A stretch of 64,000 nucleotides of DNA from Bacteroidia bacterium (GCA_030426665.1 JAUHYD010000009.1:62001-126000); one strand, 5' to 3'; positions 1-11,203 are shown, counted from the stretch's first letter. Program-made: numbers and translations. The notes: generated by a model from the letters alone, not told the origin.

Positions 1-1026
1 CACATTTCCCAATCGGTGTCCGTCGCCCCTGGCCCAGCCGCCATGCTTCCATGGACCCATTACTAATTTGTTATTGTTGTTAGCCTTTTTTTCTATTGCC
101 TTGTAGAGATTCCACGCACCGTAGCAGTCCTCTGCGTCAAACAACCCACCTACTACTAATGTTGCCGTTTGGTTAGGAATAACATTCACATGGCTGCGGG
201 CGTTTCGTGACTGCCACCAGCTGTCGTAGTTAGGGTGTTGGTATAGTTCATTCCAGAAGCGAATGCTGTCACCCATCAATGTCGCCAGGTTCTTTAGCGT
301 ACCTGCTTCAAGATAGAACTTGTAGTTATCCTTCGTGTAGTATTTAAATCCACCCCCGAAATTCTCAGTGGGTTGTGGTCTTGGCTTTCCGAAAGAACTA
401 TAAAAGTTGAAGCCATCCATCTGCATAAAAGCACCATTGTGGTGAAAGTCATCGCCGAGGAACCATTCCGTTACCGGTGCCTGCGGGCTGGCTGCTTTCA
501 ACGCCGGGTGTCCGCACATGGCACCCATAGTAGCGTAGAATCCCGGATAGGAAATGCCCCATATTCCCACATTGCCATTGTTGCTGCGGACATTCTTTAT
601 CAGCCAATCTATTGTGTCATAAGTGTCACTAGCCTCGTCTATTTGTTTTCCCGATTTATGTGGGTTGTAGGGACGAACATCTTCAAAGGTGCCTTCACTC
701 ATCATTCTGCCGCGAACATCTTGTAATACTATAATGTAGTTTCTCTTGATGTACTCCATATAATGAGTTTTCCAGAAAGCCTTGAATTTCCCTGCTCCAT
801 ATGGCGCAACCGAGTAAGGTGTTCTGTTCATCAGAATCGGGTGCATGGTGCTATGGTCCTTAGGTTCGTAGATAGTCGTATAGAGCCGCTTACCATCGCG
901 CATGGTTATATAGACTTCATTCTTAGTATAGTTCTCAACCATCCATGCAGAGTCTGCAGTTTCGCTGTTGTTTGCAAGCAAAGTCAGAGGAAATAGCAAG
1001 GCCAGTATTAGTACTATTTTTTTCAT
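1..1026 (-). CDS. CocE/NonD family alpha/beta hydrolase (3' end outside window)
   Basis: Exported serine hydrolase of the X-Pro dipeptidyl-peptidase/cocaine-esterase/glutaryl-acylase group. The frame is open from the ATG at 1026 to the window edge, giving 342 residues with no stop; the C-terminal jelly-roll region usual in this family lies outside. Residues 1-18 form a signal peptide (MKKIVLILALLFPLTLLA). DVRGR at 103-107 is the usual oxyanion-region motif. GISYPG at 157-162 is the nucleophile elbow, with Ser159. GGLFDAEDCYG around 293-303 carries the acid, and GPWKHGG around 324-330 the catalytic His. Such enzymes cleave amide or ester bonds of peptides and acylated compounds in the periplasm; the substrate cannot be read from sequence. 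It is divergent from the flavin reductase gene. Confidence 0.88.
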   Translation of the reverse strand, partial: MKKIVLILALLFPLTLLANNSETADSAWMVENYTKNEVYITMRDGKRLYTTIYEPKDHSTMHPILMNRTPYSVAPYGAGKFKAFWKTHYMEYIKRNYIIVLQDVRGRMMSEGTFEDVRPYNPHKSGKQIDEASDTYDTIDWLIKNVRSNNGNVGIWGISYPGFYATMGAMCGHPALKAASPQAPVTEWFLGDDFHHNGAFMQMDGFNFYSSFGKPRPQPTENFGGGFKYYTKDNYKFYLEAGTLKNLATLMGDSIRFWNELYQHPNYDSWWQSRNARSHVNVIPNQTATLVVGGLFDAEDCYGAWNLYKAIEKKANNNNKLVMGPWKHGGWARGDGHRLGNV

Positions 1027-1248
1027 GCGCGTAGTGTTGAATCGACAAAGTAAATGAAGTGGATTGGCACGATAGTGCGCCTAAAACTATATATTTTCAG
1101 TCATTAATACTACGGCAGGCAAAGGGTGAAATAAAGATGGTGCCTCTGCGTACAGTTTGTTATCGTGCTGAACACGGAATATTGTATATTGCAGCCACTA
1201 CAATAAAGACTGAGTAGCAGTTTTCTTGTTTACCAAAAAGCAGATAAA

Positions 1249-2133
1249 ATGAAGATCATCCCCGGAGAAATGAAGACGTCGCTATTGCACGGCTACCTGT
1301 TAGGTGCAGTAGCTCCCAGACCGATATGTTTTGCTAGTACTATTGATGCGGAGGGGAATGCCAATCTGTCGCCGTTCAGCTTTTTTAATGTGTTTGGTGC
1401 CAAGCCGCCAATACTCATTTTTTCGCCTGCCCGACGCGTAAGGAATAATACCATTAAGCACACGCTTGAGAATGTTTTTGCTACCAATGAAGTGGTGATA
1501 AACGTAGTTAATTACGACATGGTACAACAGGTTAATCTCGCCAGTTGTGAATACGAAAAGGGGGTTGATGAGTTTGTAAAAGCCGGGTTCACCCCAATAG
1601 AGTCGGACTTTGTAAAACCTTTTCGGGTAAAGGAGTCGCCGGTGCAGTTGGAGTGTAAGGTGCTGAATGTAATAGAGAGTGGGGAAGAAGGAGGTGCAGG
1701 AAATCTGGTTATATGTGAAGTAGTATGCATGCATGTTGACGATGCTATTTTTGATGCAGATGGCAAAATCGACCCAAACAAAATCGACCTTGTTGCACGT
1801 ATGGGTGGCGACTATTATTGTAGGGCTTCGGGCGATGCTTTGTTTAAGGTCGCAAAACCTAACAGTGCGCTCGGTATAGGTATTGATGCACTACCGGAAC
1901 ATATATCCTGCAGCACTATCCTAACCGGAAATAATCTCGGAATTTTGGCTAATGTGTCGGAGATACCACAAATAGAAGACATTGTAGATAAACGCATAAA
2001 AGTGATTAAGGATATGTACAAGTCCGATATTGCTGCTCAAAACGAAGCAATACACAGATACGCTAAAACTCTTCTTGACGGTGGAGATGTAGATAGAGCA
2101 TGGCAGGCCTTACTAAGGGTAGAAGTACAGTAG
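1249..2133 (+). CDS. Flavin reductase family protein (FMN-binding split barrel)
   Basis: 294-residue cytosolic protein of the DIM6/NTAB flavin-reductase-like family, which binds FMN in a split beta-barrel and reduces flavin with NAD(P)H or acts as an oxidoreductase. Diagnostic stretches are the early GAVAPRPICFAST (residues 19-31), the NLSPFSFFNVFGAKPP segment and the HTLEN-VFATNEVVINVV segment that line the flavin site in this family. The C-terminal 80 residues, helical and lacking a recognised motif, extend the minimal domain, as in the longer Bacteroidota members. It is a single gene closed by a strong terminator at 2160. The electron acceptor and partner enzyme are unknown. Confidence 0.88.
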   Translation: MKIIPGEMKTSLLHGYLLGAVAPRPICFASTIDAEGNANLSPFSFFNVFGAKPPILIFSPARRVRNNTIKHTLENVFATNEVVINVVNYDMVQQVNLASCEYEKGVDEFVKAGFTPIESDFVKPFRVKESPVQLECKVLNVIESGEEGGAGNLVICEVVCMHVDDAIFDADGKIDPNKIDLVARMGGDYYCRASGDALFKVAKPNSALGIGIDALPEHISCSTILTGNNLGILANVSEIPQIEDIVDKRIKVIKDMYKSDIAAQNEAIHRYAKTLLDGGDVDRAWQALLRVEVQ

Positions 2134-2159
2134 CAAACGCTTGAATTTCTTGTTGAAAA

Positions 2160-2191
2160 GGGCAGATATTGATGTATATCTGTCCTTTTTT
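2160..2191 (+). terminator. Rho-independent terminator after the flavin reductase gene
   Basis: Ten-base-pair stem GGGCAGATAT/ATATCTGTCC (one G-U pair) with a six-base loop, followed directly by TTTTTT. It lies 26 bases after the stop codon. Confidence 0.85.
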
Positions 2192-2309
2192 ATGTTAGTT
2201 TCTTTGAATTATTGTTAATTAGATGTGGATATCATATTGAGTTTGTTTTCAAATAATATTTAGGTAATATTATAGTTCCTATCTTTAGTATAACAAAATA
2301 TTGCTCAAT

Positions 2310-2783
2310 ATGCTTTGGAGAAGACTAAACGGAGAGGTATTACGTTTGCCTATAAAAGAAGCGGTAGAGGAAACAATTGTAAGGGAAACGGAGGCAGGGT
2401 ATAAGTTGAAAGTTTGTATCGGTACCGACTCGCAGGTATACGGTACCGAAACAGAATACGCCACAGTGATTGTCTTTCTTAGGGAAAAGCGAGGCGGCTT
2501 CATGTTCATTAGCAACGACCGGACAACCATCCGGACCGGCATTAAAGAACGAATGCTGATTGAAGTAGCCCGAAGCATAGAAGTAGCATATGAACTCTGC
2601 GATATCTTCAATGAGTTCGACGTAGATATGGAAGTTCATGCCGATATAAACACTAATCCTCAGTTTAAGAGTAACGAAGCTCTCCGGGAAGCAATGGGGT
2701 ACATAATGGGGATGGGGTACGCATTTAAAGCCAAGCCCGAAGCTTTTGCCAGCAGCAGTTGTGCCGACAAAATGGTGAATTAA
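2310..2783 (+). CDS. YkuK-like ribonuclease H-like family protein (DUF458)
   Basis: 157-residue protein resembling Bacillus YkuK and relatives, a conserved family predicted to have an RNase H-like fold; its function is not established. Seen: CIGTDSQVYG near residue 36 (first beta strand with the acidic residue of the fold), a VHADIN-NPQFKSNE segment near residue 112, and the Gly/Met-rich GYIMGMGYAFKAKPEAFASSSCADKMV end typical of the family. An in-frame TTG lies nine bases upstream, but the ATG at 2310 is preferred because the family starts close to it. It is monocistronic. Confidence 0.8.
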   Translation: MLWRRLNGEVLRLPIKEAVEETIVRETEAGYKLKVCIGTDSQVYGTETEYATVIVFLREKRGGFMFISNDRTTIRTGIKERMLIEVARSIEVAYELCDIFNEFDVDMEVHADINTNPQFKSNEALREAMGYIMGMGYAFKAKPEAFASSSCADKMVN

Positions 2784-2972
2784 CTCGTCCTTATTGGTCT
2801 GAAGGTTAACTATTAATTGCCAAAAGTAGTATGCCTTTTAATTAGCGCATTCAGCCTTACAAATAGGGTTTCATTAATTATTTTGTCCCTTTAGCCCACT
2901 ATTTTCCGTTTTTTGCTGTCTATTCTATAGAAAAAGGTTAAATTTACTATTAGCAAATCTTTAATTACTGTT

Positions 2973-5900
2973 ATGACTCTACGATATATACTATTTTGTT
3001 TTTTAGTATTTCTATTTGGTGTCCCTGTTTTTGCACAGAAGCCAATAGAGTTTGTAGAGAATAGAGGTCAATGGGGTACATGGTTCAATTATAAGGCTGC
3101 AACCCAAGCGGGTGATGTATGTCTGGAAAAAGATGGCTTCAGATATGTACTAAAAGACCCTGATAATAATTTCAAAATGGATTACTATCATCATGGACAG
3201 ACAAAAGTTAAACCCACATTGAAATTCCATGTATATAAAATGACTTTTGAGGGGGCGAGCGAACCTGTCTTTGAAAGTGAAAGACCCTATAAAGTTTACT
3301 ACAATTATTTCCTTGGTAATGACTCTTCTAAATGGAAGACAGGGATTCACCCGAGTAGGAGTGTCAACTATAAAGGCTTGTATAGCGGGATTGACTTGCA
3401 TGTTACCTCTGACATGGGAAATATAGTCTATGACTTTATTGTCGCTCCCAATGCAGATGTTTCAAAAATAAAGCTTCGGTTTGATGGTCAGGATAAAATC
3501 AGCATTCAGGAAAACAACTTGGTAATTAATACGAGTGTCGGGTATATGACAGAAATGAAGCCAATAGCTTATCAATTCATAAATGGAGATAAGGTAATGG
3601 TTGAGTGTAGGTACGTTTTGGACGAAAACAAGGTTAGTTTCGATTTTCCCAACGGTTATAATAATAAATACAGGTTGATACTTGACCCCACAGTTATCTT
3701 TTGCACGATGACTGGCTCTACCGCCGACAATTGGGGCTTCACTGCTACATACGACGATGCCGGTAATTTTTATGCCGGAGGTTTGGTCAATGATTTTGCA
3801 TATGCAGGGACAAGTTTCCCGTTTAGTCCTGGCGCATTTCAAACTACTTTTGGAGGTGGACTTACTTATGTTGACCCAGGAACAGGACAATTGTGGGCAT
3901 ATGCCGCTGACATTTCGATTATTAAGTACGACCCTACATTGACGAGCAGAATTTATGCGACATATTTGGGTGGTGCCGGAAACGATCATGCACATAGTAT
4001 GGTAGTTGATCCATCAGAGAATTTAATTATCGATGGTAGGACAGCTTCAACAAACTACCCGGTGTCCTCTACCGCTTATCAGTCAACCTATCGCGGCAAG
4101 TGGGATATAGTAGTAACTAAGTTTAATGCGGCAGGAACGGGGCTGATAGGATCCACTTATATTGGTGGGTCTGCTGAGGACGGTGTGAATTTTGACTCTA
4201 CAGAGTATGGCTATGGCGAACTAAAGTATAATTATGGTGATGATGCTCGCAGTGAAGTGCTGATTGATAAGTTTGGCAACATTTTTGTCGCTGGTTGCAC
4301 CAGTTCTAATGACTTTCCGACTACGACTTCTGCAATATCAACGTCGTTGTCAGGGCTGCAGGATGGTGTGGTGTTTAAAATGAATAGTACCCTTAGTTCA
4401 TTGATATGGAGCACATATATTACGGGTAACGGCTCAGATGCTGCGTATGTGCTGGCATTCGACAACGCTCATAATTCGGTGTACGTTGCAGGTGGTACTA
4501 ATAGTACAACTTTTCCTACCACTGCCGGGACTTTGTTTTCGGGGTATCAGGGAGGTATTGCAGATGGTTTCGTTCTTAAATTCAGAAACGCCCCGCCTTA
4601 TAACTTATTGAATGGTACGTATATTGGCATGGGTGGCTATGATCAGGTATATGGTATTCAGGTCAGCAGTGCGACAGATGAAGTTTATGTGATGGGGCAG
4701 ACATTGGGCGGAACGTTTCCGGTGTCATCAGGGGTATATTCTAACCCTGGTTCAAGCCAGTTTGTAATGAAGATGGATAACAATCTGACTACGAATTTAT
4801 TGTCTACTGTTTTTGGGTCTGGTGGCTCGACGTTAACTAATATTTCACCGACGGCATTTTTAGTGGATACTTGTGAAAATGTGTACGTTTCAGGTTGGGG
4901 CGGCAACCTGGGTATTCCGGGTATTCCGTCCGGAGAATGTCACGGCATGCCAACAAGCCCTGATGCCACTCAGTCAACTACAGACGGAAGAGACTTTTAC
5001 TTCATAGTGCTTGCTCCTGGAATGGCTTCATTGAAGTATGCTACGTATTATGGGCGAAATTGTCCTGTGCCTTTTGAAGGAGAGCACGTTGATGGAGGGA
5101 CAAGTAGGTTTTCAAAACATGGGATTATATATCAGGGTATTTGTGCAAACTGTGGAGGTACACCTGCCACAAACCCAAGTGCATGTCCTTCGGTGTTCCC
5201 AACCACTCCGGGTGTATGGAGCGAAGTAGATTCAAGTCGTAACTGTAATCAGGCCGCGTTGAAAATAAATTTCAATATCGGACCTGTTAATGTTGATATT
5301 ACAGCCGGACCTACGACAAACGGTTGTGCACCATTGCCTGTTAATTTTTACAATCATACAGTTAACGGGTTGTCGTTTGTTTGGGATTTTGGAGACGGAA
5401 GTCCTACTGTCACAGGTTTTGAGCCTACTCATACATTTACTGCCGGAGGTACCTATACCGTGACTTTGGCTGCGGCCAATTCAAATGCTTGTTTTACCAC
5501 AGATGATACAGCTTATATTGTAATCACAGTTGATACCAATAAGTTGAATCCTGATTTCACTTATGTAGTAACAGATAGTTGTGGTCCGTATGCGGCTACA
5601 TTTACCAACACCTCTACTACAAATATTGTCTCAGCCACACCCCCTTCATACACCTGGTTATTGGGGGATGGTTCCACCTATACCGGAGAAACACCACCTC
5701 CACATAGTTACGCAGACGAGGGAACCTACACTGTAACGTTGATAATGAGCCACCCTGATGCCTGTAAGAGTCCGGATACGGTCTCGAAGGACATAAATAT
5801 TTTTGGTAAACGTGTGTCGGCATCATTTGAGGCACCGGATACTCTTTGCTTTGGTTTAGGGTTTAAAGTGACAAGTAGCGCCACAAACGCTACGAGTGTT

Positions 5901-6569
5901 GTATGGACATTTGAAGATACTGTGACCTCGACAGAGGTGTCGCCGAGCTATATATTTAAAGCACCGGGTACCTACAAGGTTAAGATGGTGGCCATTAATC
6001 CGGGGGCTTGCAATGGAATGGATAGTATGGAACGTTCTATCACTATATTGCCTGCCCCAACCGCGAACTTCTCCTTTATTCCTGTTCAGCCTGAGCCCAA
6101 TATTCCGACTACTTTTACAAATCTCTCCTTAAATGCTACCCGTTACAGTTGGGACTTTGGAGATGATACGTATAGCGAAGAAGTGAATCCGGTACATCAG
6201 TTCAAAAAGACGGACAACTACACTGTGTGCCTAACCGCATATAATAATAGTGACTGCCCCTCTGTAGCATGCAAATCAGTGCCCTCAGAGGTTGTGCCAC
6301 TAATTGGATTGCCTACCGGCTTTAGTCCGAACGGTGATGGTCAGAACGATATACTTTACATCAGAGGAGCGGCTATAGAGACTGTAGACTTGAAAATTTA
6401 CAATCGATGGGGGGAACTGGTGTTCCATACAACGAGTCAGGAAATAGGATGGAATGGAACATATAATGGTCAGCCGCAACCTATAGAAGCATACGGATAT
6501 GTACTGCGTGTGACTTTTATTGACGGTACTGCGAAACTATTGAAAGGAAATATTACATTGTTACGATGA
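2973..6569 (+). CDS. Large secreted PKD-domain protein with T9SS type B (CHU_C) C-terminal signal
   Basis: 1198-residue exported protein. Signal peptide 1-21 (ends VPVFAQ). Residues about 24-235, beginning FVENRGQW, match the DUF7948 N-domain. Residues about 240-690 contain beta-propeller-like SBBP repeats (recurrent TYLGG/STYIGG and VAG-T-S-NFP motifs). From about 775 there are PKD/Ig-like domains marked by WDFGDGS, WLLGDGS, WTFEDT and WDFGDD, each with a following G-YTV motif. The last 70 residues (LPTGFSPNGDGQND, then IYNRWGELVF, WNGTYNG) are the gliding-motility-associated C-terminal domain that sends proteins through the type IX system. It is probably a cell-surface adhesin or matrix protein. 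Its stop overlaps the next start by 4 bases, so it is translationally coupled to a PorP/SprF protein. Confidence 0.93.
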   Translation: MTLRYILFCFLVFLFGVPVFAQKPIEFVENRGQWGTWFNYKAATQAGDVCLEKDGFRYVLKDPDNNFKMDYYHHGQTKVKPTLKFHVYKMTFEGASEPVFESERPYKVYYNYFLGNDSSKWKTGIHPSRSVNYKGLYSGIDLHVTSDMGNIVYDFIVAPNADVSKIKLRFDGQDKISIQENNLVINTSVGYMTEMKPIAYQFINGDKVMVECRYVLDENKVSFDFPNGYNNKYRLILDPTVIFCTMTGSTADNWGFTATYDDAGNFYAGGLVNDFAYAGTSFPFSPGAFQTTFGGGLTYVDPGTGQLWAYAADISIIKYDPTLTSRIYATYLGGAGNDHAHSMVVDPSENLIIDGRTASTNYPVSSTAYQSTYRGKWDIVVTKFNAAGTGLIGSTYIGGSAEDGVNFDSTEYGYGELKYNYGDDARSEVLIDKFGNIFVAGCTSSNDFPTTTSAISTSLSGLQDGVVFKMNSTLSSLIWSTYITGNGSDAAYVLAFDNAHNSVYVAGGTNSTTFPTTAGTLFSGYQGGIADGFVLKFRNAPPYNLLNGTYIGMGGYDQVYGIQVSSATDEVYVMGQTLGGTFPVSSGVYSNPGSSQFVMKMDNNLTTNLLSTVFGSGGSTLTNISPTAFLVDTCENVYVSGWGGNLGIPGIPSGECHGMPTSPDATQSTTDGRDFYFIVLAPGMASLKYATYYGRNCPVPFEGEHVDGGTSRFSKHGIIYQGICANCGGTPATNPSACPSVFPTTPGVWSEVDSSRNCNQAALKINFNIGPVNVDITAGPTTNGCAPLPVNFYNHTVNGLSFVWDFGDGSPTVTGFEPTHTFTAGGTYTVTLAAANSNACFTTDDTAYIVITVDTNKLNPDFTYVVTDSCGPYAATFTNTSTTNIVSATPPSYTWLLGDGSTYTGETPPPHSYADEGTYTVTLIMSHPDACKSPDTVSKDINIFGKRVSASFEAPDTLCFGLGFKVTSSATNATSVVWTFEDTVTSTEVSPSYIFKAPGTYKVKMVAINPGACNGMDSMERSITILPAPTANFSFIPVQPEPNIPTTFTNLSLNATRYSWDFGDDTYSEEVNPVHQFKKTDNYTVCLTAYNNSDCPSVACKSVPSEVVPLIGLPTGFSPNGDGQNDILYIRGAAIETVDLKIYNRWGELVFHTTSQEIGWNGTYNGQPQPIEAYGYVLRVTFIDGTAKLLKGNITLLR

Positions 6570-7600
6570 TAAAAAAGGTGTTGTCAGGATTGGTTGGAAT
6601 CTTGTTGTGCGGAAGTGTTTCCGCACAGAGTATTCATTTGTCTCAGTTCTATAATGCACCTTTGCTGATAACACCCGCAAATACCGGGTTGATGCCGGAT
6701 AACGATTTTCGTCTGGGAATGAACTTACGTAATCAGTGGTCGGCTTTGCCCGTTCCATATAATACCTTCGCAGGATGGGGAGATTTGAAAATCGGGGGCA
6801 ACAAAAACAATGAGGAACATAATAATTGGTTGGGCCTGGGATTCGCTTTTTATTCAGATAAAGCAGGAGACGGAGATTTGAAGTTAACGCAAATACAGGG
6901 CAATCTGGCCTATCACCTACAGATGAGTACCACTTCTATGTTGTCATTAGGTATGTCGGCAGCAACAGTTAACAGAAGTGTAAATTACAACTTGTTGACT
7001 TTTGATGCACAGTGGGACGGGTTTGCGTTTAATTCAAACTATCCGAGCGGTGAACAACCAGGAACGCTTAGGACAAAGTATTACACCATCGGGGCAGGTA
7101 TCAACTTCGCGTGGTTCCCCTCAGAAAATATGTACCTTAAAATTGGTGGGGGAGCGGTTAACATCAATAGTCCCGTGGAAACATTTTATGATAATGGTGT
7201 AAATACAGTTGCGCTGCGGCCGTCTGCTACTATTGATGCATTGATACGTACAGGGTCGGTGTTAATATTGAATCCATCAGCCTACTACACTACTCAGAGT
7301 GGCGCATCGGAAATAGTCGTAGGCACCCAAATACGAACAATCCTTTCCGGAGGGTTTAACAACACACCCATTCAGTTAATACTTGGTGGTTTCTATCGAT
7401 TTGCAGATGCGGCTATCGTAGTGGCGGGCTTACAAGTTAGTTCCATTCAGTTTACAGCCAGCTATGACGCAACTATGTCGTCACTAGCGCCATACAACTC
7501 CGCATACGGAGCAATGGAATTCTCGTTGATATATCAGGGGCTATACGGCAAAAACAAAGACAACATCAGACGTAGCTTTGTGTGTCCGAGATTCAACTAA
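6566..7600 (+). CDS. PorP/SprF family type IX secretion membrane protein
   Basis: 344-residue outer-membrane beta-barrel protein. Signal peptide is MIKKVLSGLVGILLCGSVSAQ. The next segment, SIHLSQFYNAPLLITPANTG, is the hallmark of the PorP/SprF family (usually Q-F-n-P-l-NPA-tG). Amphipathic strands and Gly/aromatic-rich turns continue to the end. Proteins of this family bind the type B C-terminal domain of their cognate cargo and hold it at the surface, as SprF does for SprB in Flavobacterium. Here the ATGA overlap with the preceding type B cargo gene makes it the dedicated partner. It lacks the OmpA-like extension of some relatives. Confidence 0.93.
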   Translation: MIKKVLSGLVGILLCGSVSAQSIHLSQFYNAPLLITPANTGLMPDNDFRLGMNLRNQWSALPVPYNTFAGWGDLKIGGNKNNEEHNNWLGLGFAFYSDKAGDGDLKLTQIQGNLAYHLQMSTTSMLSLGMSAATVNRSVNYNLLTFDAQWDGFAFNSNYPSGEQPGTLRTKYYTIGAGINFAWFPSENMYLKIGGGAVNINSPVETFYDNGVNTVALRPSATIDALIRTGSVLILNPSAYYTTQSGASEIVVGTQIRTILSGGFNNTPIQLILGGFYRFADAAIVVAGLQVSSIQFTASYDATMSSLAPYNSAYGAMEFSLIYQGLYGKNKDNIRRSFVCPRFN

Positions 7601-7618
7601 ACTCTGTTTGCGACAACA

Positions 7619-8620
7619 TTAATAGTAGTTGATACCCATAAGTTTTCTCGCACCTTCAATCGTAGCAATACTACTGGGTCTTGCCTTTTCTGCACCCTCC
7701 TTTAAAATCTTCCTGATAGCGTCTTCGTCTTTTTGCAACTCTGCCGCCTTCTCGCGTATTGGACGAACAAATGCTACCATGTCTTCTGCCAGCTGTTTCT
7801 TCATGTCTCCGTACCTGATGTTGCAGTCTTTATAGGCGTTCAGGTATTGGTTGTATATGTCTTCTGTAGCAGTAAGCTTCAATAGCAAAAACAAGTTGGC
7901 AATGAAGTCCGGCATTTCTGAGTTTGGTTCATGCGGCCCCTGATCAGTTTTGGCCTTCATTATTTTTTTGCGAATCACATCGTCTCCATCGCTTAGGTAT
8001 ATAGTAGCATTTACGTTTTCGCTCTTGCTCATTTTCCCGTCACCATCAAGGCTCATTATTCTTACTGCTTCTTTGTTGAACCTGAATACGTGGGGTTCCG
8101 GAAAGAATTCATCGTTGTACCGCTTATTGAACCTGTTGGCAAAGTTTCGTGCCATTTCCAGATGTTGCTCCTGGTCTTTACCCACGGGAACCTTTGTTGC
8201 TCTATGTATAAGAATATCGGCAGACATCAACACTGGGTACGTAAGCAGTCCCGCATTTACATTTTCCGGCTGCAAGCGTACTTTATCCTTAAACGTCGGA
8301 ACCTTCTCAAGTTCTCCTTTATAGGCGAGCATGTTGAGCATTAGATACAGCTCCGGTATTTCCGGTATATCGCTTTGTGCGTACAATGCTACTTTTTCCG
8401 TGTCCAAACCACTGGCAATATTCTCTGCAACTACTCTGAATACGTTTTGCTTCAGGTCTTTAGGGTCGGGGTGTGTGGTTAGCGAGTGATAATCGGCTAC
8501 AAAAAAGTAGCAATTGTGCTCGTTCTGCATTTTTACATAGTTCTGAATGGCTCCGAAGTAGTTGCCAAGATGCAGATAACCGGTTGAGCGAATACCGCTC
8601 ACTACTATTTCCTTACTCAT
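7619..8620 (-). CDS. trpS: Tryptophan--tRNA ligase
   Basis: 333-residue class I aminoacyl-tRNA synthetase that charges tRNA-Trp. The HIGH-type signature is HLGN at residues 17-20 and the KMSKS loop is KMSKSENVN near residue 200. GKDQEQHLEMAR and SADILIHRA, which shape the Trp/ATP pocket, are also present. Length is normal for bacterial TrpS. The frame is open 10 codons further upstream, but the ATG at 8620 (MSKEIVVSG) gives the family's normal N-terminus. It is convergent with the porP-like gene (18-base gap) and divergent from eno. Confidence 0.97.
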   Translation of the reverse strand: MSKEIVVSGIRSTGYLHLGNYFGAIQNYVKMQNEHNCYFFVADYHSLTTHPDPKDLKQNVFRVVAENIASGLDTEKVALYAQSDIPEIPELYLMLNMLAYKGELEKVPTFKDKVRLQPENVNAGLLTYPVLMSADILIHRATKVPVGKDQEQHLEMARNFANRFNKRYNDEFFPEPHVFRFNKEAVRIMSLDGDGKMSKSENVNATIYLSDGDDVIRKKIMKAKTDQGPHEPNSEMPDFIANLFLLLKLTATEDIYNQYLNAYKDCNIRYGDMKKQLAEDMVAFVRPIREKAAELQKDEDAIRKILKEGAEKARPSSIATIEGARKLMGINYY

Positions 8621-8794
8621 GATGCTGCAAAGATAGTTTACAGATGGCAAAAGAACAGAGTTAAGTGTCTGCCAATCCGGACGTCAGTCAAATAGCTTGC
8701 CCTTGAAATATTCAGATATTTCAAATTGTCGGATTATATCAGGCTTGTTTAACTATTTTTAACGGCACATGACAGGAAACATCATGCGCTTTAA

Positions 8795-10126
<1,332 letters not shown>

Positions 10127-10209
10127 TCTGAGCAGTGGTTTTTATTGCTCTGTGGAAATGTTGATAATTAGCTGACAAAGCTTGCGCTATGTTTGCTTAA
10201 ATTTATATC

Positions 10210-10515
10210 ATGAAAAAAGTTACGGAAATCCTGACAAGCAAGTACTTTATTGTCGGTTTGGGCTTTTTAGTTTGGGTGTCGTTTTTTGATCAGAATGATT
10301 GGATGACCTTGAAGCAACGACAGAAAGAACTGGATAATGTAAAAGAGAACATTGCATACCTGAATAGTGAAATCAGTAAAATGGAAGCCGAAAGAAACTC
10401 CTTAATTGCTGACTATGATGGTAAATTGAACAATCCGAAAGAGCTTGAAAAATACGCCAGAGAACATTATAGAATGAAGTATGCAGATGAAGATGTATAC
10501 GTAATTGAAAAATAG
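10210..10515 (+). CDS. Septum formation initiator family protein (FtsB/DivIC-like)
   Basis: 101-residue bitopic membrane protein. A short basic N-terminus precedes one membrane segment (about residues 13-27, IVGLGFLVWVSFF), then a coiled coil (about 32-70, rich in Lys/Glu/Leu heptads: QRQKELDNVKENIAYLNSEI). The C-terminal motif PKELEKYAREHYRMKYADEDVYVI is typical of the FtsB/DivIC family. These proteins form a trimer with FtsL and FtsQ/DivIB in the divisome. A position directly after eno is common for this family in many bacteria, which supports the call. Confidence 0.9.
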   Translation: MKKVTEILTSKYFIVGLGFLVWVSFFDQNDWMTLKQRQKELDNVKENIAYLNSEISKMEAERNSLIADYDGKLNNPKELEKYAREHYRMKYADEDVYVIEK

Positions 10516-10537
10516 ACGGATTAAAATTTGATAATCG

Positions 10538-10561
10538 GAAACCACCTGCAAAGGTGGTTTC
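10538..10561 (+). terminator. Hairpin after the FtsB/DivIC-like gene
   Basis: Perfect 10-bp stem GAAACCACCT/AGGTGGTTTC closed by a GCAA tetraloop, 22 bases after the stop codon. There is no long T-tract, so termination may be partial or the hairpin may only stabilise the mRNA end. Confidence 0.6.
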
Positions 10562-10702
10562 TGACTTAATAGAACAGACAGGAATAGTAATTTGTTATGT
10601 TTAGATAGGCAGAAAATAGCACGCTGCGGTATCTGGGCAGTTTTAAAAGTGGCAAATTGTCGGCATCTTTGGTGGCAGTTTGAATAACCAAAAGTATTGC
10701 AG

Positions 10703-11203
10703 ATGATAACAATAATATCAGGTACTAACAGAATAGATAGCATGTCGTTGCGGGTAGCAAATTTGTATCACAAAATGTTATCGGAGAAAGGTGCTGACGC
10801 GCAGGTGCTATCTCTCGAAAACAGACCGGTATGGGAACGCGGCGAAGCAATGAAAGAAATAGAAGACATTTATCTTAAACCTGTCGATAAATTTATTTTT
10901 ATTATGCCTGAGTACAACGCTAGTTTTCCTGGTGTGCTGAAAATGTTGATGGACAATTGCGATGTGAAGAAATGTTGGTGGTATAAAAAGGCAGCATTGA
11001 TAGGAGTGTCGGATGGCAGAGCGGGCAATCTTCGTGGAACAGAACACATGACTGCAATCCTGAATTACCTTAAAGTGAATGTACTGTACAATAAACTACT
11101 GCTATCAAAGATTGGAGAGGAAGTTAGCAAGGAAGGGGTTCTTCTGAAACCTGCCACCGAACAGTCGATATCGGCTCAGATAGAAGAGTTTATAAGGTTC
11201 TGA
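10703..11203 (+). CDS. NADPH-dependent FMN reductase family protein
   Basis: 166-residue flavodoxin-fold NAD(P)H:FMN oxidoreductase. The phosphate-binding loop is GTNRIDSMS near the N-terminus (family pattern GS/T-x-R-x-x-S). PEYNASFPGVLKMLMD in the middle is the conserved segment stacking on the isoalloxazine ring, and GVSDGRAGNLRG is the third flavin-binding loop. Such enzymes reduce FMN, quinones, azo dyes or metal oxyanions; the physiological substrate is not evident. The ATG at 10703 was chosen over the in-frame TTG two codons upstream because MITIISGTNR gives the expected first beta strand. Confidence 0.9.
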   Translation: MITIISGTNRIDSMSLRVANLYHKMLSEKGADAQVLSLENRPVWERGEAMKEIEDIYLKPVDKFIFIMPEYNASFPGVLKMLMDNCDVKKCWWYKKAALIGVSDGRAGNLRGTEHMTAILNYLKVNVLYNKLLLSKIGEEVSKEGVLLKPATEQSISAQIEEFIRF

